Assembly: GCA_963693285.1 (NCBI GenBank) | Contig: OY848917.1 | Coordinates: 2,296,501 to 2,360,500, forward strand | Source of the DNA: Xestospongia muta | Lineage: Eukaryota > Porifera > Demospongiae > Haplosclerida > Petrosiidae | Direction: 5' to 3' | DNA length: 64,000 nt | In this document: positions 61,587-64,000 of the stretch, one piece after another | How the letters are laid out: the number at the start of each line of letters is the position of its first letter | Numbering within the stretch: the stretch's first letter is position 1 | Translations under genes and position numbers: made by a program | The notes under the pieces: model-generated | Told to the model about the DNA's origin: nothing | Seen by the model: the letters and a program-made list of their open reading frames with translations, nothing else | The model's database searches: none

Positions 61587-63128
61587 TCATGATGTGTCAT
61601 ATTTCTTATGTATTTTTCGTAGAAGAAAATCATTCTCATAATAATTCTCTGCAATAACATTTGGATTGAATATATCACCACGACTGCGCAATTTGTACTT
61701 CTTGCTTAACACAAGAAAGACCAAGAAGCTTGTCAACATTACTATTGCATTCACAGTAAAGATGTAAAACTCACAACTTGGTATCCAACTTTTCTTATGA
61801 TATTTGAGGACATTTACTAGTATCCAACCAGTCGATTCATACAAACCTGAAAATCCATAATAAACACCAATGAGAAGTCCTTTCATACTGTGTGGTGCTT
61901 GAGCAAACACAAACTCAAGACCACCTGCCAGAATCAATACAGCCCCAAATGCCCCAATAAAGTTAGGTATTAACATAATATAAGTGCTCTGCAGGTATTC
62001 ATTCTGATTGGTTACATTTATTGTCTCTTCAAATGCACATGTTTGAGTAGAATTCTCTGTCTGTAGACTGAAGTACAAGTCTAAAGTGACAAATCCAACT
62101 TTGCTTATAGTAGACATTAAAATACCAAAACCAATTGTTTTTAGTATTGTTATGCGAAAGCGAAAGTATTTCTTGATAAACTGATAAAGTGGTATGAATA
62201 AAACATTCACTGAGTAATGAAGGAAGTAAGATGAGTCAAATAAGCATTGTCCAAATGTTAGTTTTGTTGTTGCTAGACGTTCAATAGGTTGAAAAGGAAA
62301 TGTCACCATTGTAATAACAGCTACTAGGGGTAACATTCGAAGCAATGTTTTTACATCTTCAACTTCCTCCTCTGAGAAAGGTCCACCATACTTGTCCTTC
62401 CCTAAGTCAATTCTAGAAGGGTGAGTTTCTTCCCAATAAGTTAAGGCAGAACGTTGTACAGGATACTTGTTTTTCTTTGCAAATATAAGAACATTGTATA
62501 TTAATTTCAGAGGATTTCTTGATGGTATGTATTCAATAAAATATCTCTTTGATATCAAGCTTGAAATTATAACAATTTGTAAACACAGAAAATGACAGCA
62601 AATGATATAAATATCATATCTGGTATTTGATTGTACCAAACAACTTGTTAATGCTGTAAGTAGAAAACTTAGACCTAGAGACCAGGTAAAATACCAGACA
62701 TATATACTTAATTGTTGTGAAGTTGCTGTGATGAGTTGGTCTGAACCAAACAAAAGATTGACTATAATAAAAGCCTTATGGGAAAGGATTGATATAGGTA
62801 AAGCAATCTCAATAATTAGGTTGGCCCCCTGGAATTTATCAACAACAACTGACATGACAGCAAAAAGACAGGTCATTGAAGAAGCCAGTACAAGATTGAA
62901 CATAGCTGTCTTGAAACGTCCAAATTTTATGTCAGCATAAAGACCAGCAACAGGTAGTGATAAATAGAAAGTAACAATTAAAACAAGTTGAAAGACGTGC
63001 AAGAAAAGATGCTCTTCATCATCTTTTTCATTTATAGAAAAGAATAGCGAAGGTCTCATTAACTGTGATAGACCTAGCCATACTAGGGACAAAATGGCTG
63101 TTTTAGGAAATGAAACTAGACTTGACAT
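61587..63128 (-). CDS. SLC15/POT-family transporter, copy 5
   Basis: Intact 513-residue frame from ATG 63128. At several sites it agrees with copy 1 rather than copies 2-4 (FYLSLPVAG, FAVMSV, KFQGANL, LSIY), and it has its own changes (RPSLFF, MVTFPF, LHYSVN, GAVLIL, SFLVFL). It therefore keeps ancestral states at the array edge. Membrane segments and POT motifs are complete. Confidence 0.85.
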   Translation of the reverse strand: MSSLVSFPKTAILSLVWLGLSQLMRPSLFFSINEKDDEEHLFLHVFQLVLIVTFYLSLPVAGLYADIKFGRFKTAMFNLVLASSMTCLFAVMSVVVDKFQGANLIIEIALPISILSHKAFIIVNLLFGSDQLITATSQQLSIYVWYFTWSLGLSFLLTALTSCLVQSNTRYDIYIICCHFLCLQIVIISSLISKRYFIEYIPSRNPLKLIYNVLIFAKKNKYPVQRSALTYWEETHPSRIDLGKDKYGGPFSEEEVEDVKTLLRMLPLVAVITMVTFPFQPIERLATTKLTFGQCLFDSSYFLHYSVNVLFIPLYQFIKKYFRFRITILKTIGFGILMSTISKVGFVTLDLYFSLQTENSTQTCAFEETINVTNQNEYLQSTYIMLIPNFIGAFGAVLILAGGLEFVFAQAPHSMKGLLIGVYYGFSGLYESTGWILVNVLKYHKKSWIPSCEFYIFTVNAIVMLTSFLVFLVLSKKYKLRSRGDIFNPNVIAENYYENDFLLRKIHKKYDTS

Positions 63129-63857
63129 AGTAGTAGAGTAGTTAGCTGTTTGTTCACACAAGTGGTTCAAACTGATGATAAATGTTGTCTAAATAGCTGG
63201 TTAATTTTGCTGACTGTATGTTTACCATTCAATTTAGCAAAGGAATTAGATCTTCAATGCTTGATGTTATCATAACTTAGATTACACAATGGCAAACGCT
63301 AAACTTTTAAATATTATAATCTGGACAAGTCACTGTTTCTTTGTGTTTTAAGATGAGCCAAAGAACATTTGCTACAGTTAAGCAAAAAACTATATAGTGT
63401 GATAAACTCAAAACTTAGACTCTATCTAGTACACTAGTTGTCCATGATTGTTGAAGTCCATTGAACATAGCCAATGTGTTGTTTATTAATCCTTTGTACA
63501 ATTTTTGTCAGCTTTTAACCTTCTCTTTCTACATAAGCTTATTGATTTATGTATAGTTGTTACTCTTAGTCAGTCAGTAAAGTTAGTTATAGCTCTTAAA
63601 TTTCGCATGCCACAATCAGTGACTAGACATTCTTTCCATTTTAGGAAAAGTATTACATGAACATGCAACATTTACTTATATGTACTGTACATATATCGAT
63701 GTATATAATATTTCAGCATAGTACTACTTGCACTCATGGAGTGTTAATTTACAAGTAACCAATAATTAAAGTATGATGCATATATTACATTATGTTTAGT
63801 CTGGGTATTGAGTCTTAATTCACTATTAAAACTGATTGGTTGATTTAACCAATATAT

Positions 63858-63996
63858 GGTTATACAAGTTGCACGTAAAGTAAACATAATACTGTTTTCA
63901 TTTGTAACATTCAATCAGATTGACTAAACAGTCAATCTGATTGTTAAGATTGAAAACAGTATTATGTTTACTTTATGTGCAACCTGTGTTATATGC
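63858..63996. repeat. Palindromic fold-back repeat, copy 2
   Basis: A better preserved version of 39296-39428. The left arm GTTGCACGTAAAGTAAACAT is mirrored by ATGTTTACTTTATGTGCAAC, around the centre ATCAGATTGACTAAACAGTC. It sits at the same distance from copy 5 as the first does from copy 1. Confidence 0.85.
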
Positions 63997-64000
63997 TACT

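Larger units (their letters stand above)
59162..63716. repeat. Tandem array unit 4, ends without hAT fragment
   Basis: Same order up to the transporter flank, but at 63717 the sequence runs on into the ancestral flank (AGTACTACTTGCACTC), as at copy 1, instead of the hAT fragment. It lacks the 27-bp deletion of units 2 and 3. It is the right end of the array. Confidence 0.93.

Noticed and set aside
1..64000. tRNA or rRNA genes
   Set aside because: I saw no convincing cloverleaf with A and B boxes and no rRNA-like block. A covariance-model scan would be needed to exclude small RNAs.

Overview
The window looks like nuclear DNA of a sponge, probably a demosponge. It is AT-rich and eukaryotic, with spliced genes and introns as short as 45-46 nt. 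It carries a secreted short-chain collagen C4-type gene (the spongin-related family described from Ephydatia) and many decayed DNA transposons of the hAT, piggyBac and pogo types. Genus and species cannot be fixed from the sequence alone.

Layout. Positions 1-31.4 kb are gene-poor and full of repeats. They hold a weakly supported spliced transcript (about 330-2450), three minisatellites (56 bp x6, 38 bp x16, 39 bp x5), one decayed hAT transposase (3.1-5.3 kb, minus), two decayed piggyBac transposases (16.7-17.8 and 25.3-26.2 kb, minus), two MITEs with clear insertion signatures (24.8 and 27.5 kb), a 600-bp segmental duplication, two dispersed repeat families, and a candidate hammerhead ribozyme at 28.3 kb of the sort found in Penelope-like elements.

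Positions 31.4-35.6 kb carry the most striking gene. It has five exons whose splice phases fit exactly and would encode a 908-residue protein: two caspase-fold domains in tandem, both lacking the catalytic His and Cys, a Ser-rich linker between them, and a C-terminal apolipoprotein-L-like membrane domain. I know of no described protein with this order of domains.

Positions 36.9-64 kb hold five intact, apparently intronless copies of a divergent SLC15/POT (PTR2) family transporter on the minus strand, each 513 residues from its ATG. Copy 1 stands alone. Copies 2-5 lie in a head-to-tail array with a period of about 5.0 kb. Each array unit also carries the 3' end of a Ty3/Gypsy pol gene with its 221-bp 3' LTR and a dead collagen exon. 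Units 1-3 end in a 5' fragment of a hAT element. The intact collagen gene (40.96-41.85 kb) and collagen relics lie among the transporter copies.

The three recognisable gene types are plausibly surface or immune related (caspase-like/ApoL protein, oligopeptide transporter, secreted collagen-like protein), but no shared pathway is shown by the sequence.
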